A stretch of 64,000 bases of DNA. Source: Cacajao melanocephalus (taxonomy: Eukaryota; Chordata; Mammalia; Primates; Pitheciidae). Position numbers and translations under genes: made by a program. Positions within the stretch are counted from its first letter, which is position 1. Each line of letters starts with the position of its first letter. The stretch is taken from NCBI GenBank assembly GCA_963573385.1, contig CAUYLG010026740.1, positions 41,681 to 105,680 of the forward strand, written 5' to 3'. Of this stretch, positions 1 through 14,039 are shown in pieces. The notes beneath the pieces were generated by a model. It was not told where the DNA came from. It saw nothing but the letters and a program-made list of their open reading frames with translations, and ran no database searches.

Positions 1-3000
1 TTTTAATTAAAATTGATTCCTAAATACAAAATTAATGAATATGATTTTAAAAGAAATTCCATTGCTTTCTAATAAAATGTATACAATTTGTTATATTTAA
101 GAGGCTACACATGCACTATGAGAACTTATTGGTATTTTGTTTAAACCATTTTATCTTATTTTATTACTTATGCCATGTATACATCATCTGTGTTATCATT
201 TATATTTTTAGAATTTAAATTTATTGAACTACTTTATTAATCTAGAGCACAGCAATTAAGAAATTATTCAGATGAATGAGTTGAATCAATTTTGAAAAGA
301 AGGATTACTTACAAAATGGTGGACACAGTAAAAGAACAAACAAAAGAAGATACACAATTACTAGCAGATTGAGAAGGTAGGAACAACACTTGGAGCTGAA
401 GAGTATAGAAATAATGTTAGTAGGGCTGTGGGAGAGTTAAGAGAAAGTGAAAACATGTCCATTAACTTAGAACTTAGGTACCAACAAATCCAGCTTCTTC
501 AAGAAAAGGCAGAAAAAAAATATACTGATCTCTCTCTTCCTACCCTTTAATCTCTGCTGCCATTCATTGATTGGACTCAACCAACATCCAATTAACATGG
601 TGGCTCAGATAATTAATTCTATAGTGGCAACAAAGCAGAGAGAGGAAAAGCTAATAATGAATCTGGGATAGGGTAGGAAAAAAACAGAAGATGGTCAGTA
701 CAATTATTCTGCTGTTTAAAGAGTAGAGGAGTGGCCACAGAGTGATCTATAAACTTTAAAAAAGCACTTAGGTTAAATAGTTACACAACATTATAATTCA
801 CAAAGATGCCACAACATTCCAAAATAAAAGGAGCTCTGATCCTGTGTGATACTGACATATCATTGCATGAAACCATGACTGCTTTCATTTTATTTTCTAA
901 AAATAATACTAATTATTTATTGATTAACCAATAGTCTTTTTAAAATAAAATAACCTCAAGGTAATGTTTTAAAATACGAGATAGATAAATTTTATGAATA
1001 AAGACCTAAAAGACAAAATAATATAAATTCATCTTTCAACACTGGTATAATAAAAACAGAAAGAAGTCACACATAATGTAAAATTACAAAACTCATTATC
1101 ACTTCAATTGCAAATATTATGATTTGAAATAGGAGGAGTACGTTTTATCCAGAATTCCATATGGAATGACTCCTCTACATTGTGTATCACTGATCTGTAA
1201 AGCATTAGAGCAGTTATGATCACACATGTTGACATGCCTTGCTATACATTTGGACAAAGTAATCTGCTGAATTGAATCAGATCATTGCACATATTATATT
1301 TATATGTGGGAGAAAAACTATGCAACTTTCTATCTTACACTAATAATACATGTAACAGGAAATTAGATGTTTTGTTAGGTAATAATTCATAACATAAACT
1401 AGAAAATGCACTGAGATCATTCCTGATGATTTTTCAGCTGTGTGTACAACAAAAAACAGTCATTTGTATATGAGAAAAAAAAGTATCTAAATTCCAATCT
1501 GGACTTTTCTAAGAGGGAAAAAATAAGAGGTCATCACTGATTTAAGATTTTTTTTAATCTTAAATTAAAAAAATTAAGAAGAAAAGGAATTAATCTTAAA
1601 AAATAATGAGTGCAGTAAATAGATTCAATTCTTTATCACTGAGTAAACATCTTTTTAGCATTCAGAGCACAAATGTGGTCCATGAGTATACTTCTTTGCT
1701 GCTAACTACTGTTTCCCACTAAATTTTGTTAGCTATTCAGTGGGAAATTTGAATGTGAGAACTGAAATAAAAAGATCTCTTCACAACATAAGTAATGCCA
1801 TTAAATCAATTTCTATGATTTCAAGTGTTTCTTGAGTGACAAATCTCAATGATACTTTTATTATTCATATTTGCCTGAACCCACAGTCTTGAAAGATCAC
1901 AATTTCTTAATGTTGTGGTAAGAAAATAATATAATATCATCAGAAGATTAAACTGGGGCACAAGGAGAGATATCCGACAGTTTTATTCTTTCTTAACACA
2001 TGGTAATTGTCTTCACTCATTAGTGAAATAAGCTGATGAAGTATTATTAAGTATATTTTAAAATCAATTCTAATGCTGCAGCAGATCATGAAGAAACTTT
2101 TCAGAGATCAAGGCAAGAGAAGCTGCTTGGAAACAGGAATTTTTGTCTACCGAATTGAAAGACTTGAAATTCCAGCTTTTGAGTGAAATTCACCAGTTTT
2201 GTTTCTGTTTTGGATATAGGGAATAGTCTTCAGTGAGAAAATACATGATAACTTTTGATTCCAAGTGTTATATGTTATGCCCAAATATCTGATAGATACA
2301 CTTCAATCCTGGCTGCCATTCTCAATGACCTATTCTACTTCTAGCTCTGTTTAGGGGTTATACACATTTACAAGAAAAAATGTGACTGGTAGTGAAATCT
2401 GACCAACACATCATGGTCTTTATTCATCAACCTGAATAGGTAACCTGGTTAAAGTTTACAAAATATCAAGCATTTTATGTAATATAATTATCTAAATTGA
2501 AATGTTAATTTAATATTATTAGATATTAGATATGATCTATGATAATCTTACACATACATTTTTAACTCAGTGATTGGTAAAAGTAGTTTAACAACATTAA
2601 ATTTCAGAAATGTTGCTGTAAAGTACATAATCCATAATTTTGAAATGCCATTACAAAACATAAAGAAATGGAGTAAGTGGAAACTTGCAGAAACTACTAT
2701 CACGTAAATTAATTTGTTCGCTTGAACAATAAAGCATGTAAGTGGATAAAATGTAGATTAACATATTATAAAATGTGTTTTAGGAAACTCTAGATTTCTG
2801 ATTAAGAAAATTTGAGAAATTCTGTCTCATATAATCCCCAAATGAAGTGTTACAATGCATAGAAAAAGACATGATAAATATTTCACGATAAATAACAACA
2901 AAATTTCATTTAAACAAGAATTTTCAAAATATATCTGATGCTTTTGTGATGTGCAATAATTCTTTTTATTAGCAGAACTTATGTTCATTGGAAGATATTT

Positions 3001-4700
3001 TGGAAAAAATGGTTCACATAATTGCTTTCCTAATATTGGAATTTAAAAGTGGATCATTTAAAATAAAAACAAATTATTCAAGCCAGTCTTACCGACAATA
3101 GGCAATAATTATTTGTTCATTAAATACTAGCACTTGTTTCTTTGTCTGCCCATGAATTTTCTTAATTCAATCCACTTAGTAAATTAGTTGGCATAATAAA
3201 ACCAAATCACTCATTACAGCATAACTGTTCACCATATTTATTTTATAAAATATTTGAAACACTCTTTTTATCTTCTTTACCATTGTTTTTAAAAATATAA
3301 TTACATTCCATACTCTAGATGTCTAGAAATACATTCATAAGGGCTGAAAACACCTTTATTTCAAATATCATATGCAAGTTAAAATGAAAAATTTATTTCA
3401 CTTTAATTATTTTCCCCTGCTATAATTAGCAACTAATCTTATCCACACATAGCTGCAGGCTCAGACCCGCTAAATGCTTGACTGTCGGAATGATTTGGGA
3501 ACTTTAATTTCTGATAATTACAAGATATAATTACTTTGGAGCTTTCAAAGACCTTTCAGTGATTAGGGAAGCTTTTCTAATTCAGTCATAACATTTGTAT
3601 TACTAATAAACTAAGAAGTCCTACACTCTAATAGCTGACACATTTGAAAGAAACACCAATTCTAAAAATGGTATTGCAGACTTCAAGGGAAATTATTTAA
3701 GTATTTAAAAGCATTACCGTATGCAAAATCCAATTTCATAATTATTATTTTATAAATATATAATCAATTAAGATGTATAAAATCAATTTTATGGGCATAT
3801 TTTCAGAACACTGAATCTAGGAAATACAGAATAATTAATATAACATGCAAAAAATTAAAGAAAAAATTTCTCTTAGCAACACTCAATAGCCTCCACCATC
3901 CAAAAGAGGAGTGTTACAAAACTTACTTCCACAGTAATTCACACAAAAATCTGTCATCAAAAATCTGAGTACCTTAGGAAAGCATGAGCAATTTTTACTT
4001 TCTGTATGAATACGAAAGGCAAATTGTTGCTGTAGTGTAATATGAGTATAGGAAAAAACAAAAGTGGAAAACTTGTGTTTGAAAATTGGGGAAAAGTAAC
4101 TTACTGAAATAATTCAGGTCTATTTTTCTTTATGCTAAAAGCAAGTTTTTTTTTTTTTTTAAGTTTCACTGTTACTATGACTAAAATATGGCATATCAAT
4201 GCTAGTGAGACAGAATTCAGTGTAGTACACGTGGACGTTGCAAAGAACACTTTGAAAATCCAGAATACATATATTACTGTTCTTTCCATAAGTGTGAGAT
4301 AAAAATTAACATGCATGTTTATTTAACACTCAACAGACATATGTAACGGTAATATATTTATACATACAAGAATCTCAGCTAAATTTGTTGAAAAATAGTC
4401 CTGCAGAGACACTGAGATATTTGAGATTAAAAGAGTAAAACTTTTATACAAAGATGTTAAAGTTCTCATAATACCATAATACTCTCAGAAAAGGAAGTTC
4501 CTTTACTATATTACTAGATAGCATTTGTTGTTTAGTTTTTGAACTAGCTCTTTATTTTAATGAATCCAAACATATTTGTCTAAATCCACACAATGACTAC
4601 TGCAAAAGAAGTAGTTTGCAAAATAGATGTCTTCAAAAACACTTAGTGAAATAATCTGTACACTTAAATTCTGAATTCCTGAGTTCTGTCCCTGCTTCTT
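1..4700. other. AT-rich DNA, no gene or clear repeat
   Basis: I see no gene, RNA gene or confident interspersed repeat here. The sequence is AT-rich and CpG-poor with short homopolymer runs, including a T tract at about 4147-4160. A 9 bp inverted repeat (tttcccact / agtgggaaa) lies at 1712-1720 and 1739-1747. The block at about 3380-3620 is less simple in composition and is discussed as a possible conserved element. Confidence 0.6.
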
Positions 4701-4709
4701 CTCATTTAG

Positions 4710-5222
<513 letters not shown>

Positions 5223-6100
5223 TTTAACTAATTTGAAAGAGTGTTTAAAATGCATCAGACTGTGACCTTCAATAAATTTCACATTCCCTCTGAATTTTAA
5301 TTTATTTACATACATACAGCAGTAAGTCATTTCTTATATAACTTACCCAATTGTTAGATTAACAAAAAATACAAGAAGTTGAATATATTTTATATGTAAA
5401 GCTATTTAATAAATATATCAACATTTTTATTACTTTTTCTTTCAATCCTAGGTTATTTTAAGTATAAATAGGCCTTGGATTTTATCAGTTTCCTAGAAAT
5501 ATAAAACTGAAGGTATGTATGCCAGTTTTATTATCTAAAAAAAAACCGCATAAAATTATCCTATTATAAATTTGAACCGACGTAAATGCTATTACTCAAC
5601 TATAAAATGCAAGATGATGCTATTCTCAAAGATGACTAATTTTGGATTGTGTTATATACTAACATACTCATAAATAACAAAGTATTAATTGTCTTAAATC
5701 AATACTTCCCTGAGAGTATTAATGTTTGGTAAGTTATTTCAACGGAAATTTCTGACTATAGAATGAGAAAAATTCTGTATTCTTACATCAGTAGACATAG
5801 TCAAGCCTGTCTCCTCAATGTGAATAAATGAAGCGTCATAATATAGCAGCTTATTATTTTGTTCAGATTCCTGTTTTAATAATTCCATCAACTGCTTAAA
5901 ATTATTTTTGAAGTCTAACATTCCATACAAAAATAATATAGAAGGAGCTAAAGGAACTACTACTAAAATTGCTTCATTTGAAGCAAAAATTTGACCAAGA
6001 GTAGTGTTTAGTAAAGTTCAATATGATGAGCCACTCTTTGAACTTCTGGAATATGAGCTGTAATGTCTAATTACTTAAAGAGCAAAGCCATGAGCTTGCC
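5223..6100. other. AT-rich DNA, no clear gene or repeat
   Basis: No recognised repeat. On the minus strand a frame stays open from about 6018 to 5739 and is followed by a weak donor-like GAT|GTAAGA. Open frames of this length are expected by chance in a window this size, so I do not call a gene. See the findings. Confidence 0.5.
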
Positions 6101-6104
6101 AGTC

Positions 6105-6240
6105 ACAGATAGTATTTCAGTCCTGTCCTTGTTACTTATTAGCTGAGAAATCTTGTTACTTTACTTTTCTGAATTCTGGATAAATTTAGTATTTACTTCT
6201 TAGGTAAGGTATAAGAAAAATGAGTTTATTCATATAGAGT
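6105..6240 (+). repeat. Probable MIR fragment
   Basis: The order of motifs resembles the 5' half of MIR: a cagtcctgtcc-like stretch, then acttattagctgagaaatc (compare the usual acttactagctgtgtgacc), then ttactttacttttctgaa. It is too diverged for subfamily assignment. Confidence 0.5.
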
Positions 6241-6755
6241 AGTTTGTACAGTTTCAGAAAGACATTAAATAGTAATAATATATAAAAATTTTAGGCTACT
6301 CATGAAGCATTCCAAATACAGTTTATTTTAGGGGGAAAGATTTTTAGATTGCAAATTGTGACATGCTTTGTGAATATGTGCCTGCTTTATATTTTTATTA
6401 GATATTGGAAAATCCATAAAATTTCCCATATTGATATGTTAATAATACAAAATATTAGTATTTACTGAATATGCTTTTCTTATTTTTATACAAAATTAAT
6501 AAATGTATCATTAAAAAGTTGGTAAGCTTCTGGACATTGTTTTAACATAGCGTTTGAAACACTGACATACAGGCCAAGCCTAAAAAGAATTGGGGCAAAT
6601 AGTTTCACCTACAAAAGGTATTCTTCTTATTAAATGCAAATTGTCCCACTTACTTTTAGGATGTCTCCTGCATCTGTTAAATTCACACATCTTTTTTTTG
6701 AAAATAAACAAATTGGCTCAACAGCAGACATTAGTAGAGGCTCCTTATTTCATCA

Positions 6756-7319
<564 letters not shown>

Positions 7320-7329
7320 TTACATACAG

Positions 7330-7790
7330 TGAAGCATGTGTAACCACAAAGTGCAGTCTAAACGTTCCCTTCAGCAAGCAAGCATTGTCCCCGTCCACAA
7401 AATTCATAACACAGCAAAAAGAAAGTGCAAGATTCAAACATTATCACTGCATTGATTAAAAATTGTTCAAGTGGCCAGTAGTAGCTTCTTAGAATGACTT
7501 TTTTGGACACTGTGGTGCTCCGTCTAGATCCCTCAGCCAAGGTGACAACTCCTCCCAAGGGCTTCCTGCATCTAGTGGGTGATAATGAGGAACACCATGA
7601 CACAGCCTCCAACTCGGAACAATTCTGAAGGGATATCCTAATTCTGAACCCTCCATGAGGTTGGCTGGGGCTTTCACTAGGAGCGCATGACAGCTTGACA
7701 TCCCTTCTACCAAATCCTAATTATTTTCCCTTTCCACAGGTGCTAATCCCAAGAGCACTTTCTAGTAAATGTTCTGCATTTAAAAGGCCT
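7330..7790 (+). repeat. Possible ancient LTR fragment
   Basis: This stretch is less AT-rich than its surroundings. It ends with a segment resembling the 3' part of old ERVL/MaLR-like LTRs (ccacaggtgctaatcccaag, then agcactttctagtaaatg). No flanking duplication or clear ends were found. The following bases to about 8100, with repeated taacattctca-like words at 7850-7890, are unassigned. Confidence 0.3.
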
Positions 7791-8154
7791 CACTTTTAGT
7801 GGGACAGCCTCATTCCCCACTTGCTTCATACTCATTTGCTAGACCAAACTTAACATTCTCATTCTCATTCACCAGACCCATCTTAACATTCTCAGCATTT
7901 CTCAGGCTTTCTCTTTTCTTTGGGGATTTGAGCACTGGAATGCTTCTGTTCAGACCACCCTTATCACCATTGTTCCAATCAGTGCTTGTCTGTTCACATT
8001 TCAGTTCAATACAGAGTTGATCACTTCTGGGATGTTCCCCAAATCTTTCATTTTGGATTACAGGCTTTGCTTTAAGCTTTCTCGATACTATTTAGAGATT
8101 ATCACACAAAAGTAATCATTTTTTTTGGTAATCTTTCAATGAAGGATAAGACTT

Positions 8155-8258
8155 TTGAAGGCAGAGAATCTATTTTCTTCAGGTTTCTTCAATGTGTAGC
8201 ACACTGAGTGATACAAAATTGTTTTTTAAATAAATATTTGTCAATTGAATAAAGCAAG
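8155..8258 (+). repeat. L2 LINE 3' end
   Basis: The sequence follows the L2 3' terminus: gaaggcagagaatctatttt, then a gtgtagcacactgagtgat-like stretch, then taaataaatatttgtcaatt and gaataaa. L2 is an ancient mammalian LINE that no longer moves. Only the last ~100 bp remain. Confidence 0.6.
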
Positions 8259-8444
8259 AAAGAAGCTTATGAGTGAGTGAAATAATAAATGAGGGTGAGT
8301 GAAAGTGATCCAAAGCCATTGGAGATATATTTCAGATCTTTCTCTGGCTATCTCTCCTTTTCACTAAGTTTATCAAGCATTCATTCTAATAAAATAGTAA
8401 TAATGATAATAGTAAATGGTAACAATGAAAATATTATTAATATC

Positions 8445-8620
8445 TGACACTAATAAAACCCTAAGTGTCAGGAGTTATGCTAAGTGATTTAAATGAATTA
8501 TTATATTTCCTCCCAACAACATTGTTATGTGTAATTACTCTCATACTTAACCTCACTTTGAAGACTAGGAAGACAGAGAAGTTGAATATTTTTCCTAGAT
8601 TTCACAGAAAAAAAGTGAGT
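8445..8620 (+). repeat. MIR SINE
   Basis: A good MIR core is visible: gttatgctaagtgatttaaa (compare tgtgctaagcgctttacat), then cccaacaacattgttatgtg, then tttgaagactaggaagacag and the agatttcacag block that corresponds to the usual aggtcacacagc. Moderate divergence. Confidence 0.7.
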
Positions 8621-8659
8621 GAGTTAAAGTCATCCACCTTTAAATAAATGCTAGGTCAA

Positions 8660-11600
8660 GGAAGACATTTTAAACTCACTATTCTTTACTGCATATATTT
8701 TATTATATTTAAAAAATTAAGGAAACAAATTGGAACCAAAAAGCAGGGACATAGATTCAGACATTGGAATTATTGTCTTCTGAATGGCTTAGACTAATAA
8801 AAACTCTCAGATATCCATTTCCCTTATCTGTAAAACTTCAGTTTTAGTATCTAATAGAAGTTGGCTCAATAAATGAGATTTTTATGTATATACAATACGC
8901 ATTAATTTCCCCCTCTTCTTGCTCTCTTTTGCCCCATAATGACTTATCTTTTATATAAAGTGTTAATTTATAATATGCTTTGGTTTTGACACAAAAACAA
9001 TATAGATAATTAATTGTAGTATATTTTGATATAAATCATCATGCTGTGCCCCTACAAAATATTAATTAAAATTAAAAATTGAAGTTAACTTTAAGTTTCA
9101 ATTAAATTTTTCTTTCATGATACATACTTTTTGTATTTTTCTAAATGACTCAAAAGCAACTACACCATTACAAAAACTCATCATAAAAAAATATATTACA
9201 ATTTCTTGAGTGTGGGGGAGGAGAGTGAAATCAGAGTGACATATAGCACAGCTTCCTCTGTGTAATGAGCTTGGAAGATCAAAGAACCCTCTATTTTTCT
9301 TTTCTTTACAGCCAAACACAAAGAAACTTCACAGGAAAAGTTAAGTTGAAATTGTTCAGGTCATAGGTTACAATTAACTTATGACAGTTTTCTGTTAACC
9401 TATTACAGGAGAAACATCCAGGAAGCCATAAAAGAACATTCTATAAGTTTCTCTAGGACATGTTTTCAAATGGTACCGTATCACATTACCTAAAAATGTC
9501 ATCACTGATGAATAGACTTTGTGGTAGATAGATACTTGTAGTTAATGTTCTTGCCCCAAGTGCTCCAAAACTACTTTTAAGAATTTAGGGAGATGACTTT
9601 AAGCCAATTTAATGTTTAGAAATACCACTCTAGGATCTGCATCATTCTTGTTATCACCATCCTGATAATCTGTAAAATTTATACACAGTAAGCCTGAGCC
9701 TGCAAGGAGTGAGCAGGCAGTAATTCATTGTTAGTCTATTTTCCAAATTCTATTATACTACTAGGTTATTAGGAAAATTATGTAAGATTAGTTGAGAAAA
9801 AATAAGAACATGTAGATATAATGTAGATATAGAAAATGAAGCAAAATATTATAACTCCACATCCATAATTGTAGACTAAATATAGCTATAATTATTGTAG
9901 CTGAATTTTATGAGGAGAGATATTATTTCTAGAGATTAGAATGATAATGTGGTAAGCAGAACTTTTTGTTAAGACAACTCAACACATTGATTCTATATTA
10001 GGAAATAAGAAAAATTTGCAGAAGCTTTCATAACTTTGCTTTTTAACTTCACATATTGAATCTTTGGGCTCCATTATTCAGAATAAAGATAACATTTACC
10101 ACTTAAAAATTATTCTTTCATCAGAGTACCTAGTTAACAAAAGTACCCCCAATTTTTCCTATTTAACTTCAAATTTTAAGTAACCAGAAGGCAATATTGA
10201 CAGTGTTGTTTTAATCTATGTATGTATATTTACATGCATGTATTGCAAAATCAATTCCAATGTTCTGTAAATTTTTTCCAAAGTTAATACAGTTAATTTA
10301 TTTTACTTTTCAAAACAAAATTTAGTCCATTTTGTTACTATAATTCATACGTAGAAATATAATGGCTATACTTAATATTAGAAATATTTAATTGCTTTCT
10401 TAATACCTAAAATTATTTTACATCTTAAGTTGAAGACAAAATGTCTCAAGTTTAATATATTGCAAAGTTTACACAACTTCAATTACAACATATAAACTTT
10501 GAACATGAACTAGAATTTGATAGCTTATTGATATGCAGTACTATATTTATGAATATAAATTGGTTAAAAAAAACCTCTGGCATAGAAAATATTTTCCACA
10601 TGTCTTAACACTGCTACAAATGAAGAGATAATATACTTTAGAGAGAGAAATACTCTTTATAGTTATTACTTGGTAGCTTAAGGAGTAGAACTATGAAACA
10701 CCAAAGAAGCAATAGCTACAGAAACATATAAACTACTGTAGCATGAAAGATGATGCTAATGTTATATATTTGCACATGACACTTGCTGTAAAATAAATGT
10801 AGATGAATAAAACAAGAATTTATTATCTTCTCTTTGATTATTTGCTTTATCTCAGCTCTATGGGGAACTGATCAGTTATAGTATTCTTTACCTATTTGCA
10901 TTCCTATTTAGAATTGCTTCTTTTGGCAAACATTTCAGTAAGTTTTATGCATGAGAAAACCAAGTGTGTTTGAAATTGATAAAGGTTGTGAAGAGTTATA
11001 TATTAGCTAAACAGAATTTCTGTAAATATATTTTAATGCAAATCTTATCAACCAAATGTCAGAATCACTCCAGTGATAGTTATGCTACTGCAACACGCTC
11101 ACTCTAGAAAGGGGCAGGCTGTTCACCAGAGATTCACATTTTAAGCAGAGGCAAAAAAATTTATTTGTTCTGCATCTCTCCTGATAAACAAAGCAACTTT
11201 CTTGTTTATTCTCTGTTTAAATAAAGGTGAATAATAAACATTTGATAAAAGTACTGTTAGAATAAGAAGAAATGCCTACTATATAGTCATTTCTCAAGAA
11301 AATAAATAAATTGTTCCTTGAAAATCTTCATAATACCTCTTCTCTGTTTCTTTAGGGTGTGATCTTTTATCTTTTTTGATACATATTTAAAATTCAATAT
11401 CCCAAAGACACCGAGTATGTGTTGGAAACAGAGGTAGGGGTATTTCTTCTACTGGTCCTGTTTCTCTGGAGAACCCTGGCAAAAACAATATGTTTGCCTT
11501 TTGTTTCTGTTAATAATTTCCAGCTCTATTACAGTGTCATCAGAGAATGTTGTTTATATTCTGATTTTGAGGAAAGTACTGATGTTTTCTTTGTGACCAA

Positions 11601-11690
11601 ATCATATGATCACTTTTTGTAATTGTGTCATAGCACTGGAGGAGGAGGCACATCATCAAGGTGTAGCATTCAAAATATAAGAATATAGTT
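8660..11690. other. AT-rich DNA, no clear gene or repeat
   Basis: No RNA gene, confident repeat or coding exon is visible. A 67-codon frame at 11419-11622 (+) lies in AT-rich DNA with no supporting motif or splice sites and is treated as chance. Confidence 0.55.
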
Positions 11691-11699
11691 TACCTAATT

Positions 11700-12240
11700 G
11701 GTTGTGTTATATAACTTTTCTGTTTCCTAATGTATTTCTTTTTTGTCCAATTAATCTGCCTTGTAATGTAGTAGTTTATTAAATCATCCTGTTATTATGG
11801 TGTTTCTATCTTCACACCCCTAATTCTCCATAACTTTTGCTTCATAATGGGTTTTACTTTATTAGGCACATAAATATAAACATCTTCAAGTCGAATTGTA
11901 CCTTTTAGTATTACAATTGTTTTGTTTTTAGCATCTCTGGATGTCTTTGCAGATTGAAGGGTGAATCAGGATTACCATACCTTTCCTCTGTTTCTGTCTC
12001 TGTTTCCATCTCTATCTGTTTCTGGATGCCTGTGTCTTGTTGTTCTCTTTAATTTTAAACTCACATTCTGATTCAGATGTGTCTCTTTTTACAGTATGTA
12101 ATTCAAATTTGTTTTGTGCATCAAGCTAATTTTTTCCCTTTTATTAAGTGCATTAAACCCATGCATTTAATTTATATGTTTATATGACTAATATAATCAC
12201 TACTCTGCCATATTTTCATATGATCACACTTGTTTACTAG
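11700..12240 (-). repeat. Old L1/HAL1 relic, antisense
   Basis: The plus strand resembles the complement of an old L1 endonuclease-region sequence: a ccaattaatctgcc-like start, atggtgtttctatc, cttttgcttcataatgggtt, attaggcacataaatataaa, then a region like ttaagtgcattaaacccatg and tgcatttaatttatatgttt. Indels are frequent. Whether it is L1M or HAL1 cannot be told by eye. Confidence 0.55.
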
Positions 12241-13079
12241 GAATAACTTTTCCTAATGAATTGTTTCCACATTTGTGACATAGGAGAGACAATTCTAATA
12301 CAGTCTTACTAATGATTAATGTAAAATTTCTATATTTATTTTGAGGAACTGGCATAATCATTAATTGATGCAAAAATGGGCTTGTACATTCATTTAAGAT
12401 AATTTAAATTATGTGTATATAGATATTGTTTAACAATATTATTTATCTACCTATATAACCCTGTATATAGACATGGTGAACAAAGCATTATGCTTTATAT
12501 TAAAGAAATTTATAGTAAATATATGTGTATATGTTCCAGCATTAGGAATGCATCTATTTTCTATTTTTATTTTTTACTTTCTAGTTGCAGACCCTAAAAT
12601 ATTCATGTTATATATTTATTCTCAGGCATTAGAAATTTTTAAACACAAGTAACCATATAATGCAAAGAATTGTTTTAAATTAAAGTTGAAGACACTACTC
12701 AAGTTTTTAAAAATAGTTTCTTTAGGGATGAAGGCCAGCCAGATGATAGAATAGGACTCTCCAGGGCTCATTCCCTAGCAGAAACATCAATTCAAATACC
12801 TATTCACACACAAAAAATACCTTCACAAGAGCTAAGGAAATCAGGTGAGAAATTACAGCACCTGGGTCTAGCACAAACATGAGATGAGTGACAAGTGTAG
12901 TAATAACAATCTTAGAGTACCTCCATCACTTCTTCCCCATCCCAGGCAGCATAGCATGGAGAGAGAGTTAACCTCTGGATGGGAGAAAAAGAGGGAATTG
13001 AGCTATGGACTTTGTCTCAGATCTCAAAAGTATGCCTATCTTAGTAAAACCCAGTACCAAGCAGGGCTCCATTGCCCTA

Positions 13080-13990
13080 GATTCTAGGCTACTAGCTGCA
13101 AACAGAAGCTCCATGCCTACTGTCATGCAAGGCTAGATCCCATAGCCCTTGGTTCCAGGCCTGTGCAGCAGACTTGATCTCTGGGCTATCCTATCTTCCA
13201 GGCCAAGCTCAGTGGCCACAGGCTCCAGAATATCCCCAGCACTGGGCTGGCCCCCACAGTCACATACTTCAGTCATGCCAGAATACCTAGTCAACCACTG
13301 AAGCCCCAGTTAGCATCTGTGGACACAACAAAGCTTACCATTGTTGATACAGCCTTCAGGCTCACCTAGCACCAAGCTATTCCCTTCACCACAGGCTCCA
13401 TTCAAGTTCTGGAGACTCCAGGGTTCAGTCTTGCTCCAGAAGACTCAGGGTATGGACCTACACCAGTAGATGCCAGTGCTAGGCTGGACCCCATGGCTTA
13501 AGGATACAACAGCACCCTTGTAGATCCCCAGGTTCCAAGATAGTACCTGTGGACTGAAGGTCTATTTCCAACCCAGAGGACTCGGGTGCTGATCCCATCC
13601 CAATGCCCGGCCATTGATTGCAGAATCATACTCAAGGGCTACCCCATTGCCAGCTCCAAGACCTATCCTACTGTCAGCTCAGTCCCTGAGGACACAGGTT
13701 TCTGGTCAATTCCTGTAGATACAAGCTCAAGACTTACCTTTATGTACCCAGGCTCTACCTCTATCTCTGCAGAATCAATAACAGGTCAGCCCCATGGATC
13801 TAGGCTTCAAGCCCAACCTCATGGACCTAGGCTGCAGGCTTACTCACCTATTGATCAATGAATCAGGCAAGTCCTCCCAAAGATGCCAGCAGCATGTGCA
13901 CCCTCAGACCAATGGCCTGTCTAGGATCTCTGTATGGGTGAACTGGTGAAGGGCTTTCCCAAACAAAGTCAGTCTGCAAACACTGGAATA
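13080..13990 (+). repeat. Degenerate tandem units in the old L1 5' UTR
   Basis: GC-richer than the surroundings, this part of the 5' UTR reuses short words such as ccaggct, ggctcca and cccagg in irregular units. It resembles the variable repeated section of L1PB/L1MA-age 5' UTRs. The 91-codon frame at 13586-13861 falls here and has no sign of being a protein. Confidence 0.6.
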
Positions 13991-14039
13991 AGCGTCTACT
14001 TAAAATGTGTGGAAAACAACATAAGGCAACAATAAATAT

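Noticed and set aside
13586..13861. 91-codon frame in GC-richer DNA
   Set aside because: Within the degenerate repeated part of an old L1 5' UTR.
13080..13870. Repeated short words suggesting a CRISPR-like or satellite array
   Set aside because: Unit lengths are irregular and match the variable part of an L1 leader; this is vertebrate DNA and there are no spacers.
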